A DNA stretch of 64,000 bases, taken from the NCBI RefSeq assembly GCF_013391805.1, contig NZ_CP058364.1:2108501-2172500 (forward strand), read 5' to 3'. Below are positions 17,744 through 27,867 of this stretch, piece by piece. Below the pieces are notes generated by a model. It saw nothing but the letters and a program-made list of their open reading frames with translations, was not told the DNA's origin and made no database searches. The DNA is from Galbibacter sp. BG1 (lineage in GTDB: Bacteria > Bacteroidota > Bacteroidia > Flavobacteriales > Flavobacteriaceae). Position 1 is the first letter of the stretch. Each line of letters opens with the position of its first letter. The position numbers and the translations under genes are program-made.

Positions 17744-20470
17744 ATGGACACAAAAAACAAACAACCAATAACCCATATCCAAGAACCGAACAACAGGAGT
17801 CAACAAAGAAAACCTCTTGTATTATCGGGTTTAGAGCCCTTAATAATTACAGAGAACACAAATTTTGTAAATGTTGGGGAGCGAACCAATGTTACTGGGT
17901 CGCGTAAGTTTCTTCGGTTAATTAAAGAAGAAAATTACGATGAAGCACTTGAGGTTGCAAGAGCACAAGTGGAGGGTGGTGCGCAGATTATCGATATAAA
18001 TATGGACGAAGGAATGCTCGATGGCAAACATGCCATGGTGAAGTTCCTAAATCTAATTGCTGCTGAACCGGATATTGCTAGAGTGCCGATAATGATCGAT
18101 AGTTCCAAATGGGAAATTATTGAGGCCGGATTGCAAGTAGTACAGGGGAAGGGGGTCGTGAATTCCATTAGTTTAAAGGAAGGCGAAGAACAATTTTTAC
18201 ATCATGCAAAGCTTATTAAACGTTACGGTGCGGCCGTCATTGTAATGGCTTTTGATGAGGTAGGGCAAGCGGATTCTTTTGAAAGAAGAATAGAAATTTG
18301 TAAGCGTTCGTACGACATTTTGGTGAACAAAATAAACTTTCCTCCTCAAGATATCATTTTCGATCCGAATATATTTCCGGTAGGTACAGGCATGGAAGAA
18401 CACCGCCAAAATGCTGTAGATTTTTTCCGAGCGACCAAGTGGATCCGGGAAAATCTTCCGCATGCACATATAAGCGGTGGGGTAAGTAACGTTTCATTTT
18501 CCTTCCGAGGGAATAATACCGTAAGGGAGGCGATGAATGCCGCATTCCTTTACCACGGAATTCAGCATGGAATGACTATGGGAATTGTGAACCCAGAAAT
18601 GCTTGAAATCTATGACGAGATCGATAAAGAACTGCTGCAGTATATTGAGGATGTATTGCTGGATAGGAGAGATGATGCTACAGAACGGCTTCTCGATTAT
18701 GCTGAAACCGTAAAAGGGAATGGTAAAATAAACGAAAAACAGGCACAAGAATGGCGCAATGGAACGTTGCAGGAAAGAATTACGCATTCCCTGGTTAAAG
18801 GGATTTTGGAATTTGCGGAGGTAGATGCAGAGGAAGCCAGGCAGGCTGTCGATAAGCCCATCGAGGTTATCGAAGGCTATTTAATGAACGGAATGAATGT
18901 GGTGGGAGACCTCTTTGGAAGCGGAAAAATGTTCTTGCCTCAAGTAGTGAAGTCGGCTCGTGTAATGAAAAAATCAGTTGCCTACTTACTACCGTATATT
19001 GAAGCAGAAAAAGATGAAAACTCGCGTTCTGCTGGAAAGGTATTAATGGCCACAGTAAAAGGGGATGTCCACGATATCGGTAAAAACATCGTGAGTGTGG
19101 TATTGGGCTGTAATAATTATGAGATTGTAGATCTTGGTGTTATGGTGCCACCAGAAAAAATTATACAAACGGCTATCGAACAAGAGGTTGACATTATTGG
19201 TTTAAGCGGACTGATAACCCCATCTTTGGATGAAATGGTGTATTTGGCCAAAGAGTTGGAGAAATTAAACCTTAATATTCCGGTAATGATTGGTGGTGCT
19301 ACTACCTCTCGTGCCCATACCGCGGTTAAAATAGCACCAGAATATTCCAAAACGGTCGTCCACGTTAACGATGCTTCCCGGGCGGTAAATGTAGCGGGAA
19401 GTCTGCTAAATCCAAAGTTAAAGGAAGCGTATGGAATAAACCTTAGAAAAGAGTATGACAAGCTTAGAGAGGGATTCTTAAACAGGTCTCGGAACAAAAA
19501 TTTCCTGAGTATAGAACAGGCACGGGAAAATAAATTGCAATTGGATTGGGAAGAATATACACCTGCCAAACCAAATTTTGTAGGAGTTAAGGAGATAGAT
19601 GTTACTCTGGAGGCCTTGGAACCTTACATCGATTGGACTCCTTTTTTTAGGTCTTGGGAGTTACATGGGAAATATCCGGCTATTTTAGAAGATGAGGTAG
19701 TGGGAAAAGAAGCGACCAAGTTATTCGCAGAAGCCAAAACCATGCTAGCGCAGATAATAAAAGAAAAATGGCTTACCGCTAAAGGAATTTTAGGGATTTT
19801 TCCAGCCAATCAAGTCAACCATGATGATATTCAGTTATTGGATGATGACGGAAACGAAATAGGGAAGTTTTTAACGTTGCGGCAGCAATCAGAGAAAAAT
19901 AAAAGAGCGAATAATATAGCTTTGGCCGATTTTATTGCGCCTAAAGAAAGTGGGAAGCGAGATTATATCGGAGCTTTTTGTGTTACCACTGGATTTGGCG
20001 TAGATGAAATTTCCGATCGCTATGTAAAAGATTTAGACGATTATAATTCCATTATGATAAAAGCATTGGCAGATCGTTTAGCGGAAGCTTTTGCAGAGTA
20101 CTTGCATGAAAAAGTACGTAAGGAAATTTGGGGGTATGCTTCCGAAGAAAAATTATCCAATGAAGAATTGATCAAAGAAAGCTATAAAGGCATTCGTCCG
20201 GCACCGGGATATCCTGCATGTCCAGATCATTTGGAAAAGAAAACCATTTGGAAACTGCTTCAAGTGGAAGAAACCATAGGAGTAAAACTTACCGATAGCC
20301 TCGCCATGTGGCCAGCATCATCGGTTTCTGGATATTATTTTGCCAATCCGGAAAGTAAATATTTTGGATTAGGAAAAATAAAAGAAGATCAAGTGAGCGA
20401 TTATGCTGATCGAAGAGGGATTTCGGTCGAAGAGGCTACCAAATGGCTAAACCCAAACATAGCGGACTAA
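17744..20470 (+). CDS. metH: Methionine synthase, folate-, cobalamin- and activation-domain subunit
   Basis: 908 residues from ATG 17744. This start is chosen because a purine-rich GGAAAG lies just upstream; GTG 17696 would add 16 unlikely residues. Domains in order: pterin-binding ([16 protein letters not shown], residues ~45-300), cobalamin-binding cap and Rossmann domain with the axial ligand His443 in GDVHDIGKN, and the C-terminal SAM-binding reactivation domain ([12 protein letters not shown] near residue 823). It transfers the methyl group of methyltetrahydrofolate via B12 to homocysteine held by the partner protein. A separate homocysteine-domain gene is what distinguishes it from E. 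coli MetH. Confidence 0.95.
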   Translation: MDTKNKQPITHIQEPNNRSQQRKPLVLSGLEPLIITENTNFVNVGERTNVTGSRKFLRLIKEENYDEALEVARAQVEGGAQIIDINMDEGMLDGKHAMVKFLNLIAAEPDIARVPIMIDSSKWEIIEAGLQVVQGKGVVNSISLKEGEEQFLHHAKLIKRYGAAVIVMAFDEVGQADSFERRIEICKRSYDILVNKINFPPQDIIFDPNIFPVGTGMEEHRQNAVDFFRATKWIRENLPHAHISGGVSNVSFSFRGNNTVREAMNAAFLYHGIQHGMTMGIVNPEMLEIYDEIDKELLQYIEDVLLDRRDDATERLLDYAETVKGNGKINEKQAQEWRNGTLQERITHSLVKGILEFAEVDAEEARQAVDKPIEVIEGYLMNGMNVVGDLFGSGKMFLPQVVKSARVMKKSVAYLLPYIEAEKDENSRSAGKVLMATVKGDVHDIGKNIVSVVLGCNNYEIVDLGVMVPPEKIIQTAIEQEVDIIGLSGLITPSLDEMVYLAKELEKLNLNIPVMIGGATTSRAHTAVKIAPEYSKTVVHVNDASRAVNVAGSLLNPKLKEAYGINLRKEYDKLREGFLNRSRNKNFLSIEQARENKLQLDWEEYTPAKPNFVGVKEIDVTLEALEPYIDWTPFFRSWELHGKYPAILEDEVVGKEATKLFAEAKTMLAQIIKEKWLTAKGILGIFPANQVNHDDIQLLDDDGNEIGKFLTLRQQSEKNKRANNIALADFIAPKESGKRDYIGAFCVTTGFGVDEISDRYVKDLDDYNSIMIKALADRLAEAFAEYLHEKVRKEIWGYASEEKLSNEELIKESYKGIRPAPGYPACPDHLEKKTIWKLLQVEETIGVKLTDSLAMWPASSVSGYYFANPESKYFGLGKIKEDQVSDYADRRGISVEEATKWLNPNIAD

Positions 20471-20702
20471 TTTAAAATAATATACTCTCTCTTCGAGCGC
20501 AGGCGAGAAGTGTTTGAATAATTAATTTATGAATTTAATGAAGCCAAACTAAAGAGAACTAGCTCTAGGTAGCTACCTTATATTTCACGGATTTATAAAG
20601 GCAAGAAAGAGGTTTTAGAAGGGTTTTCTAAGAAAGTAGTTTCAGATTTGAGTATAGGCAACAATTAACGAATAACACATATTGAATAACCAATAAAATA
20701 GA

Positions 20703-21656
20703 ATGAAAGTAACCGATCATATAAAAAAAGCCAACGGGAAAACCTTGTTTTCGTTTGAAATTATTCCACCACAAAAAGGAAAAAGCATTCAAGAACTGTA
20801 CGACAACATCGATCCTTTAATGGAATTCAATCCGCCGTTTATTGATGTAACCACTTCAAGGGAAGAATTTGTTTACATTGAAAAAGATGGACTCTACGAT
20901 AGAAAAATTACACGTATGCGTCCGGGAACGGTTGGAATTTGTGCCGCCTTAAAACATAAATACGATGTAGATACCATACCGCACGTTCTCTGTGGTGGGT
21001 TTACCAAGGAGGAGACCGAATATTTACTGGTAGATTGTCAATATTTAGGTATTGAAAATGTAATGGCATTGCGTGGAGATGCGATGAAACACGAACGTTA
21101 TTTCAAGCCAACGGAAGGAGGCCATAATTATGCTACAGATTTGGTGAAGCAAATTAGAAATATGTGCGATGGTAAATATTTACATGAAACGATAGAAAGC
21201 AGTAATTGTTCCGATTTCTGCATAGGGGTGGCCGGGTACCCAGAAAAGCATTTGGAAGCCCCTTCGTTGGACTTCGATCTTAAAAAGTTAAAAGAAAAGG
21301 TAGATGCTGGTGCCGATTATATTGTTACGCAAATGTTTTTCGACAATAGTAAGTTTTTTGAATTTGTTGAGAAAGCAAAATCTATGGGCATTAATGTGCC
21401 AATTATCCCTGGAATCAAGCCAATTGCAGTGAAAAAACACCTTCAGCTATTACCCCAGGTTTTTAAAATAGATCTTCCCGAAGATTTGGTGAACGCTGTA
21501 GACAATTGCAAAAACAACAAAGAAGTTCGTCAAGTAGGGATCGACTGGTGTATTCAGCAATCCAAGGAATTGAAAGATGCAGGAGTACCTTTACTTCATT
21601 ATTATTCCATGGGAAAATCTGATAATATTAAAGCCATTGCTTCGGCATTATTTTAA
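20703..21656 (+). CDS. metF: 5,10-methylenetetrahydrofolate reductase
   Basis: 317 residues. It supplies the methyltetrahydrofolate used by MetH. Family features: LFSFEIIPPQKG at the N-terminus (catalytic Glu), ENVMALRGD, FCIGVAGYPEKH and DAGADYIVTQMFFD. It follows metH after 232 bp that contain a decayed-looking repeat (TTCGAGCGCAGGCGAGAAG near 20492-20510) but no gene. Co-transcription with metH from the SAM riboswitch promoter is plausible, since no promoter or terminator is evident in the spacer. Confidence 0.96.
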   Translation: MKVTDHIKKANGKTLFSFEIIPPQKGKSIQELYDNIDPLMEFNPPFIDVTTSREEFVYIEKDGLYDRKITRMRPGTVGICAALKHKYDVDTIPHVLCGGFTKEETEYLLVDCQYLGIENVMALRGDAMKHERYFKPTEGGHNYATDLVKQIRNMCDGKYLHETIESSNCSDFCIGVAGYPEKHLEAPSLDFDLKKLKEKVDAGADYIVTQMFFDNSKFFEFVEKAKSMGINVPIIPGIKPIAVKKHLQLLPQVFKIDLPEDLVNAVDNCKNNKEVRQVGIDWCIQQSKELKDAGVPLLHYYSMGKSDNIKAIASALF

Positions 21657-21690
21657 AAATTAGGTATATTTTTGTCGCGAAATCATTTTT

Positions 21691-22797
21691 ATGAAGCGAT
21701 TACTCGTTATTCTTTTTACTGCGATTGCTTTGGTGGCCGCAGCGCAAGAAAATCCGAAGGCTTACGCGTCTTATTTTGACCTAAATTATTTCTACGGAAA
21801 TATTTCTAGGCATAACAACGATATCTTGCATTTAATTACGGGGCATCCAGAAGGTTTTATCCTAAGCTGGAACCAAAAAACGTTTGGAAACAAAGAATGG
21901 GAGCAATTGTACGGGTATCCAGATTATGGAGTCTCTTTGGGATATCAAGACTTAAAAAATGAGTTCATGGGCGACAACCTCGCTCTGTATGGCCATTACA
22001 ATTTTTATTTTTTCAATCGTAACTTAATGTTGCGTATTGGGCAAGGAGTGGCAGTTGCTTCCAATCCGTATGATAAGGAAGAGAATTACCGCAATGTGGC
22101 GTTTGGTTCAAAATTATTGAGCAGTACTTATTTAATGCTGAATTACAAAAAGGAGCGTTTGTTGGATCGGTTAGGGGTTCAAGCGGGACTCTCACTTATT
22201 CATTATTCCAACGGAAATACCAAAGCCCCCAATACCAGTATCAATTCCATAGCTCTAAATGTGGGTCTAAATTATCAATTGGAAAAAGAAGATCCAGAGT
22301 TTATGGTTACAGAAGGTTTGACAAATCGTTTTAACGAACCTGTACGGTATAATTTTGTTTTTAGAAGTGGAGTAAATGAAAGTGATGTTATCGATAGCGG
22401 TCAATTTCCTTTTTACGTTTTCTCTTTTTATGCCGATAAGCGTATCAATAAAAAGAGTGCCCTTCAGCTGGGAACCGATATTTTTTATTCAAATTTCTTA
22501 AAGGAATATATTAAATTCAGTAGTATAGCATATCCCGAAAGGGGCATCGATGGAACGGAAGATTACAAAAGAGCCGGAATTTTCGTGGGGCATGAACTTT
22601 TTATTAACAGGCTCTCTGTGATAACCCAGGCTGGTTATTATTTGTATTACCCAATTGATTATGAAGGGCGTATGTATCTAAGGGGTGGCTTAAAAGGATA
22701 TATTACCAAAGAAAAGAAATTGTTTGCTACGGTGGCTGTTAAGGCGCACGCCGCCCAAGCAGAAGGTATAGAAATAGGTATTGGGTATAGGTTGTAA
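21691..22797 (+). CDS. PagL-like lipid A deacylase / acyloxyacyl hydrolase family outer-membrane protein
   Basis: 368 residues with a signal peptide (cleavage near VAAAQ). The Bacteroidota acyloxyacyl-hydrolase family relates to PagL, which removes the 3-O acyl chain of lipid A; the PagL catalytic pair lies in an HxS motif, and here H171-Y-S173-N-G fits. The rest is beta-strand-rich and ends in EIGIGYRL, barrel-like. A -7 element TATTTTTG (21667-21674) precedes the start. It is longer than Pseudomonas PagL (~170), as usual in this phylum. Enzyme activity is inferred. Confidence 0.78.
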   Translation: MKRLLVILFTAIALVAAAQENPKAYASYFDLNYFYGNISRHNNDILHLITGHPEGFILSWNQKTFGNKEWEQLYGYPDYGVSLGYQDLKNEFMGDNLALYGHYNFYFFNRNLMLRIGQGVAVASNPYDKEENYRNVAFGSKLLSSTYLMLNYKKERLLDRLGVQAGLSLIHYSNGNTKAPNTSINSIALNVGLNYQLEKEDPEFMVTEGLTNRFNEPVRYNFVFRSGVNESDVIDSGQFPFYVFSFYADKRINKKSALQLGTDIFYSNFLKEYIKFSSIAYPERGIDGTEDYKRAGIFVGHELFINRLSVITQAGYYLYYPIDYEGRMYLRGGLKGYITKEKKLFATVAVKAHAAQAEGIEIGIGYRL

Positions 22798-22807
22798 AGT
22801 AAACTGT

Positions 22808-23578
22808 ATGAAAATAGTACGAAACATATTTTGTATTCTAAGCGTCTTATTATTAGGAACTGCACTAACATCTTGCGATAGCGAAAATGCGAACGATTGT
22901 ATACAGTCCTCTGGGAAAATAATAAAAGAGGAAAGGGCGGTAACGCCATTTTCTAGGATTTTGGTGAATGAAGAAATTTCTTTGGTGCTTAAACAAGATT
23001 CTGTATACAAGGTTGAGGTGGAATCTGGAGAAAACCTTTTGAACGATATTGATGTAGAAGTAGTAGAAAATCAACTTGTTTTAACCAACCATAATATTTG
23101 TAACTTTTTTAGGGAATATAACAATACCACGGTTTATGTTTCTACGCCAACTATTTCGGAAATTCGAAGTGCCACCCAGCGGGATATCATTTCGGATGGG
23201 GTTTTGGAGTCTGAAAAATTAGTGGTCTACTCCGAGAATTATCAAAATAATGAATACTTAACGAGTGCCGACTTTTATTTAGAAGTTAACGTGAAATCAT
23301 TTCAAATGGTATTTAACGGGATTTCCAATATGAATATCAGCGGGGAAGCTACCAATCTAAATATAAATATGGCTTCGGGAAATGGCCGTTTTGAGGGGAG
23401 GGGACTTTCCGTAGAAAATGCTAATATTTATCACCGTGGTTCCAACGACATTATTGTAAAAGCGTCTAAAACTTTAAGTGGCGATATTTATAGTACAGGT
23501 GATCTTATCTCTATAGGAAGGCCGGAAACTGTTGAGGTTACCGAACACTATAAAGGCAAATTGATTATTGAAGAGTAG
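22808..23578 (+). CDS. GIN-domain (DUF2807-type) lipoprotein
   Basis: 256 residues from ATG 22808; this start is preferred over 22781 because it begins directly with a lipoprotein signal peptide whose lipobox is LTSC (Cys23). The remaining sequence shows the repeating strand pattern of the head-GIN/DUF2807 family: VTPFSRILVNEEISLVLKQ, VVENQLVLTN and several Asn/Gly-rich turns. These are surface or periplasmic beta-helix-like proteins of unknown function. It follows the PagL-like gene by 10 bp, so the two may share a transcript. Confidence 0.85.
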   Translation: MKIVRNIFCILSVLLLGTALTSCDSENANDCIQSSGKIIKEERAVTPFSRILVNEEISLVLKQDSVYKVEVESGENLLNDIDVEVVENQLVLTNHNICNFFREYNNTTVYVSTPTISEIRSATQRDIISDGVLESEKLVVYSENYQNNEYLTSADFYLEVNVKSFQMVFNGISNMNISGEATNLNINMASGNGRFEGRGLSVENANIYHRGSNDIIVKASKTLSGDIYSTGDLISIGRPETVEVTEHYKGKLIIEE

Positions 23579-23818
23579 TTGGAGGTTTTTGGTTTTATCT
23601 AAATAAATTATAAATTTTCCTACACCAATGGCAGAGTTCTATGCCCAAATAAAAAAGTTAAAAACCATCATTTTTTTAAAAATTTGTGGAGAAACTCATA
23701 TTTCAAGTATCTTTTAGCGCGATGAGATGCTGCATCTTTTAATATGCTGAAAAACTAATCTTTCCTTAAAAAAGCAAAATTCTTCAGCTAGATTATCTTT
23801 TTACTAATTGGTTTGTAA

Positions 23819-23855
23819 TAACTTTGAAAAACATGAGTTTTTTATTAAAAAGAGG
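23819..23855 (+). promoter_or_regulatory. -7 element and Shine-Dalgarno deciding the NADH dehydrogenase start
   Basis: TAACTTTG (23819-23826) fits TAnnTTTG exactly, placing the transcript start near 23831. AGAGG at 23851-23855 lies 7 bp before ATG 23863. Together they argue against the upstream TTG (23824, inside the promoter) and ATG 23833 as starts. The spacer 23579-23818 otherwise shows nothing I can name. Confidence 0.6.
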
Positions 23856-23862
23856 TATACAA

Positions 23863-25131
23863 ATGAAAAAAAAGATTGTAATTGTTGGTGGTGGATTTGC
23901 AGGCATTGAACTGGTCGATAAACTTAAAAAATCAGATCTTTATGAGGTTGTTCTTGTAGATTTAAATAATTATAATTTTTTCCCACCACTCTTATATCAA
24001 GTAGCCTCTGGATTTATGGAACCTTCTGCAATTAGCTATCCTTTTCGTAAAATATTAAGAGGTAAAAACAATGTGAGATTTCGTTTGGGGGCGCTTCAAA
24101 AAGTAGTTCCTGAAGAAAATAAAATCATTTTGAGCAATGGAGAGGTTTCTTACGACATGCTTGTGATGGCTACAGGTACAGAGAGTAACTTTTTCGGTAA
24201 TAAAAATATAGAACGCGATGCCTTACCCATGAAAACCATTGGAGATGCGTTGGCATTGCGAAACTTAGTTTTTACGCGCTTAGAAAGGGCTACGCGGGTA
24301 GAAGATCCGCTACGTAGAAAAAAGCTCCTATCTTTTGTAATTGCTGGTGCGGGTCCTACTGGAGTGGAGCTGTCTGGAATTCTGGCAGAAATGCGGAAGC
24401 ATATAATTATTAAAGATTATCCGGAACTAGAGCGCGAGGATCTAGGTGAAATTTATCTATTGGATGGTTTGGATGCGGTATTGGCGGCGATGTCGGAAAA
24501 AACACAGAATTATACCAAAGAAAAACTCGAGGACTTAGGGGTGAAAGTGAAGCTGAACACCTTGGTTAAAGATTTTAACGATGGGGTCGTTTATTTGTCC
24601 GATGGAACGACCATAGCTTCTAAGAACCTAATTTGGGCGGCTGGAGTTTCCGCCAAAGTATTCGACGGTTTTAAAAAAGAAGATTATGGCCGCGGTCGGC
24701 GCTTAATTACCGACACCTTTAATAGGGTAAAAGGCTACGAAAACATTTTTGCAGTAGGGGACACGGCTATTCTGGAAGGCGATCCAGGATATCCCGATGG
24801 ACACCCACAAGTGGCTCAAGTAGCGATACAAATGGCGGATAATTTAGCCGAAAACCTTTTAAAAGATGGAATAGATTGGCAGCCTTTTCAATACAGTGAC
24901 AAAGGCTCGATGGCTATAATTGGTAGAAACAAAGCGGTAACAGACGGACCAAATGAGAGCTTCTTTCTAAAAGGGTTCCCAGCTTGGTTTGTTTGGATTT
25001 TTGTGCACATTATGTCTTTGGTAAATTATAAAAACCGAATTCGTGCATTGTACGATTGGATTGGATACTATTTTAGTAAGGACCAGTCTTTTAGAATGAT
25101 TATTAAGCCGCGGGATACTTCTAAGAAATGA
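23863..25131 (+). CDS. ndh: Type II NADH:quinone oxidoreductase
   Basis: 422 residues from ATG 23863. A single-subunit, non-pumping flavoprotein that passes electrons from NADH to menaquinone at the inner face of the membrane. FAD motif IVIVGGGFAGIELV at the N-terminus, NADH motif FVIAGAGPTGVELSG near residues 160-175, second FAD motif NIFAVGDTA near residue 300, and the quinone-side AQVAIQMADNLAENL. The hydrophobic C-terminal FPAWFVWIFVHIMSLV is the membrane anchor region typical of NDH-2. Confidence 0.94.
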   Translation: MKKKIVIVGGGFAGIELVDKLKKSDLYEVVLVDLNNYNFFPPLLYQVASGFMEPSAISYPFRKILRGKNNVRFRLGALQKVVPEENKIILSNGEVSYDMLVMATGTESNFFGNKNIERDALPMKTIGDALALRNLVFTRLERATRVEDPLRRKKLLSFVIAGAGPTGVELSGILAEMRKHIIIKDYPELEREDLGEIYLLDGLDAVLAAMSEKTQNYTKEKLEDLGVKVKLNTLVKDFNDGVVYLSDGTTIASKNLIWAAGVSAKVFDGFKKEDYGRGRRLITDTFNRVKGYENIFAVGDTAILEGDPGYPDGHPQVAQVAIQMADNLAENLLKDGIDWQPFQYSDKGSMAIIGRNKAVTDGPNESFFLKGFPAWFVWIFVHIMSLVNYKNRIRALYDWIGYYFSKDQSFRMIIKPRDTSKK

Positions 25132-25196
25132 ATGAAAGACCTAAAAAGTTTGTATGGCTACGAACTTTATTCAAATGAAATTAGTAAATTTAAGTT

Positions 25197-25433
25197 ATGG
25201 AAATTGATGATATTCAAGATAAAAAATTAGAGTTGATCCAATGGCTTTCCACTTTGGATGATTTAGCTGTTATTGAGAAATTATTGGCTTTAAGGAACTC
25301 TGAGAAGCTGGACTGGTGGAACGAACTTTCTGCCACAGAAAAAAAATCAATTGATAAGGGCATTGAAGATGCCGATAATAAAAAATTAGTTCCAGATGCT
25401 AAAGCCAAAGAAATTTATGGAAAATGGCTTTAA
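25197..25433 (+). CDS. Putative antitoxin of a ParE/RelE-type toxin-antitoxin pair
   Basis: 78 residues. No DNA-binding motif is obvious, but the layout (a helical N-terminal half, then SATEKKSIDKGIEDADNKK and an acidic/lysine-rich C-terminus) is that of small Bacteroidota antitoxins that precede ParE-like toxins. It overlaps the toxin start by 17 bases. Function rests mainly on this pairing. Confidence 0.75.
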   Translation: MEIDDIQDKKLELIQWLSTLDDLAVIEKLLALRNSEKLDWWNELSATEKKSIDKGIEDADNKKLVPDAKAKEIYGKWL

Positions 25434-25758
25434 AATTTTTTGGACAAAAAATGCATTATTGGAGTTAAAAGAAACTGTAAACTATTTAGAGGAGAACTGG
25501 ACAGTTAAAGAGTTAAAAAATTTCGCTACAAAACTCGATCACGCAATCCAATTAATATCCAAAGAACCTGAATTATTTCCTAGATCAAAAGTAAAAAACT
25601 CAATTAGAAAAGCAGTTGTAGATAGAAATAACACTCTTTACTATAGGACTAATAGTAATTCAGTTGAAATTATTTCGCTTTTTTCTAATAAAAAGGCTCC
25701 ATCTCGAAAAAAAATTGGTAATCTATTTATTCGTCAATTCGATAAACAAACTCTCTAA
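25417..25758 (+). CDS. ParE/RelE-superfamily toxin
   Basis: 113 residues from ATG 25417 (an upstream in-frame ATG at 25396 would add seven residues). The pattern FKIFWTKNALLELKETVNYLEENW, then LFPRSK and VVDRNNTLYYRT with a C-terminal ISLFSNKK strand is that of the ParE/RelE fold. ParE proteins poison gyrase, RelE proteins cleave mRNA; sequence alone does not decide. Its last 36 bases overlap the 3' end of gldA on the opposite strand, so insertion or drift has joined the two genes tail to tail. Confidence 0.85.
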   Translation: MENGFKIFWTKNALLELKETVNYLEENWTVKELKNFATKLDHAIQLISKEPELFPRSKVKNSIRKAVVDRNNTLYYRTNSNSVEIISLFSNKKAPSRKKIGNLFIRQFDKQTL

Positions 25759-26619
25759 ATTTTTATTTTTCTGATTTAACTGAAGTGTTTTGAGTCCGTT
25801 GTCATGCGCAAAATCGAAAACTTTGGCACGCATATCCTTGTCAGTTTCAAAAGTGAGCTCGTAAACAAAACCAATGGTATTTTTTACTTTAGTTACCATA
25901 GGAAGTTGCTTAAGTAATACATCTTCCACGCGGTAATCAAATTCCACCTCTATTATTTGTTGTTGGGATTTTCTAAGATCGGCCAATTTTTTATCGGCAA
26001 CAATTTTGCCTTTATTAATTATAATTACCCGATCGCAAATGGCTTCCACTTCTTGCATAATATGGGTGGATAGTAGAACCGTTTTTTCTTTGCCTATATT
26101 TTTTATGAGTTTTCGAATTTCCAGAAGTTGATTTGGGTCAAGGCCTGTAGTAGGTTCATCTAGAATTAAAACTTCGGGATTTCCTATAAGGGCTGCTGCC
26201 AAACCTACACGTTGGCGATATCCTTTAGAGAGTGCACCTATTTTTTTATTTGCTTCAGGTTTTAGTCCGCATTGGGAAATAAGTTCTTCTATCCTATTTT
26301 TGGGAGTTTTGTATAAGCTGGCAGTATATTCTAAATATTCGCGTACATACATATCTAAATGTAACGGGTTGTGTTCGGGCAAATACCCTACGCTTTTTTG
26401 AACTCCCATTTTGTCCCTATCGATGGCAAAATGATTCACTTCTGCACTTCCGCTGCTAGGAGCTATAAAAGTGGTTAGAATTTTCATCATCGTAGATTTT
26501 CCAGCTCCATTTGGACCCAAAAACCCTACTATTTCCCCTTTATTAATGGAAAATGAAACATCTTTAAGCGCCTCTTGTTCGCCGTAATTTTTAGAGATAT
26601 TTGCAACCTTTATAGACAT
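25723..26619 (-). CDS. gldA: Gliding-motility ABC transporter ATP-binding protein GldA
   Basis: 298 residues from ATG 26619 (a TTG at 26628 would add three). Walker A GPNGAGKST, signature LSKGYRQR, Walker B LILDEPTTGLDP, switch His in LLSTHIMQEVE. The C-terminal ~80 residues match the GldA-type extension. GldA partners with the membrane proteins GldF and GldG in flavobacterial gliding; neither is in this window. It follows pncB on the same strand after 60 bp. Other ABC exporters look similar, but length and overall sequence favour GldA. Confidence 0.88.
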   Translation of the reverse strand: MSIKVANISKNYGEQEALKDVSFSINKGEIVGFLGPNGAGKSTMMKILTTFIAPSSGSAEVNHFAIDRDKMGVQKSVGYLPEHNPLHLDMYVREYLEYTASLYKTPKNRIEELISQCGLKPEANKKIGALSKGYRQRVGLAAALIGNPEVLILDEPTTGLDPNQLLEIRKLIKNIGKEKTVLLSTHIMQEVEAICDRVIIINKGKIVADKKLADLRKSQQQIIEVEFDYRVEDVLLKQLPMVTKVKNTIGFVYELTFETDKDMRAKVFDFAHDNGLKTLQLNQKNKNLESLFIELTNK

Positions 26620-26679
26620 GAATGACAAATTAAGGGTTAAAAATACAAAGTTAGCAGCAAAGATTTTAGTCTGGGTTGC

Positions 26680-27867
26680 CTATTTTATTCTAAGAAGCTC
26701 TTTTGCAAGGGCAATCATTTTCGGGTCTCCCGTGTGTTTATTGGGTTCGTCGGAAAGTTTAACCGTGGGTAACCATTCTTGGTCGCTAGTTAAAACATCC
26801 GTGAGTTTTATAACTATGTTCATAGGCTTTAAGCCAACATCATTAGTAAGATTGGTGCCAATCCCGAATGACAGTCCGATTTTCCCCTTACACGCTTTGG
26901 TAATCGCTTCTACTTTTTTAGGGTTAAGGCCGTCTGAAAATATAATGTATTTGTAAAGTGGATTGATCCCGTGACTTTTGTAGTGGGCAATGGTTTTTTC
27001 GGCGAACTCAATGGGGTCGCCGCTATCATGCCTCACGCCATCAAAGAGTTTGGCAAACTTGGTATCGAACTGTTTAAAGAAAACATCTGTGGTGTAGGTG
27101 TCAGACAGGGCAACACCTAAATCCCCGCGGTAAACGTCTACCCAGTGTTCTAAAGACATGGCGTTGGCCATTTTAAAACCAAATTCTGCGGCATGAAACA
27201 TAAACCATTCATGCGCATGGGTGCCAATAGGCTTTACATTGTAGAGCATTGCCATGTGCACATTGCTGGAGCCGGAAAAACTTTTTCCTTTATAAGAAGA
27301 TAAAGTACGGGTTACTTCTCGATGGGTTCGGTAAGAATGCCTACGACGGGTGCCAAATTCAGCAAAGGTTACCCCTAGCTCATTGTAGAGCTTAATTTTA
27401 TCCAATGTTTTTTGTACTATTTGTTCTTCAGACCAACCTTTTTGATCGGTAAGCTTATAGAATAGTTCGCTTATTAAAGCCAATAAGGGCACTTCCCATA
27501 AAATGGTACGGTACCAATATCCAGATATATAAACCTCCAAATCTTCTCCTGCTTGGGAAATAGTGACTTCTGAAGGATCGTAGCGGTAACCTTCTAGAAA
27601 ATCTATGTAAGCCGGATTTAAATACTGGCAATTTTCAATAAGAAACTGCTTTTCTTCTTTGGTGAGTTTAAGTAAAGCCATATTGTCTATTGCGGTGCGT
27701 AGGGCTTTATCAAAATGGGGCGGGAATTTGTGTTCGCCCCGGTTTATAAACTTGTATTTGGCTTTGGTATGGGGAAACAATTTTACCACGGCACATTGCA
27801 TGGTGAATTTATAAAAATCGTTATCTAATATAGAATTGAAGACCTTATAGTTTTGTTCTGTAAGCAT
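26680..27867 (-). CDS. pncB: Nicotinate phosphoribosyltransferase
   Basis: 395 residues. It makes nicotinate mononucleotide from nicotinate and PRPP in NAD salvage. Seen: DNDFYKFTMQ at the N-terminus, EFGTRRRHSYRTH, SGSSNVHMAMLY, GTHAHEWFM (the phosphorylated His region), and DGVRHDSGDP. The downstream neighbour on the strand is gldA. nadE, acting later in NAD synthesis, lies 24 kb away. Confidence 0.95.
   Translation of the reverse strand: MLTEQNYKVFNSILDNDFYKFTMQCAVVKLFPHTKAKYKFINRGEHKFPPHFDKALRTAIDNMALLKLTKEEKQFLIENCQYLNPAYIDFLEGYRYDPSEVTISQAGEDLEVYISGYWYRTILWEVPLLALISELFYKLTDQKGWSEEQIVQKTLDKIKLYNELGVTFAEFGTRRRHSYRTHREVTRTLSSYKGKSFSGSSNVHMAMLYNVKPIGTHAHEWFMFHAAEFGFKMANAMSLEHWVDVYRGDLGVALSDTYTTDVFFKQFDTKFAKLFDGVRHDSGDPIEFAEKTIAHYKSHGINPLYKYIIFSDGLNPKKVEAITKACKGKIGLSFGIGTNLTNDVGLKPMNIVIKLTDVLTSDQEWLPTVKLSDEPNKHTGDPKMIALAKELLRIK

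Noticed and set aside
19117-19569. 150-codon minus-strand ORF inside metH
   Set aside because: Antisense shadow of the cobalamin-domain region, with no recognisable motif.
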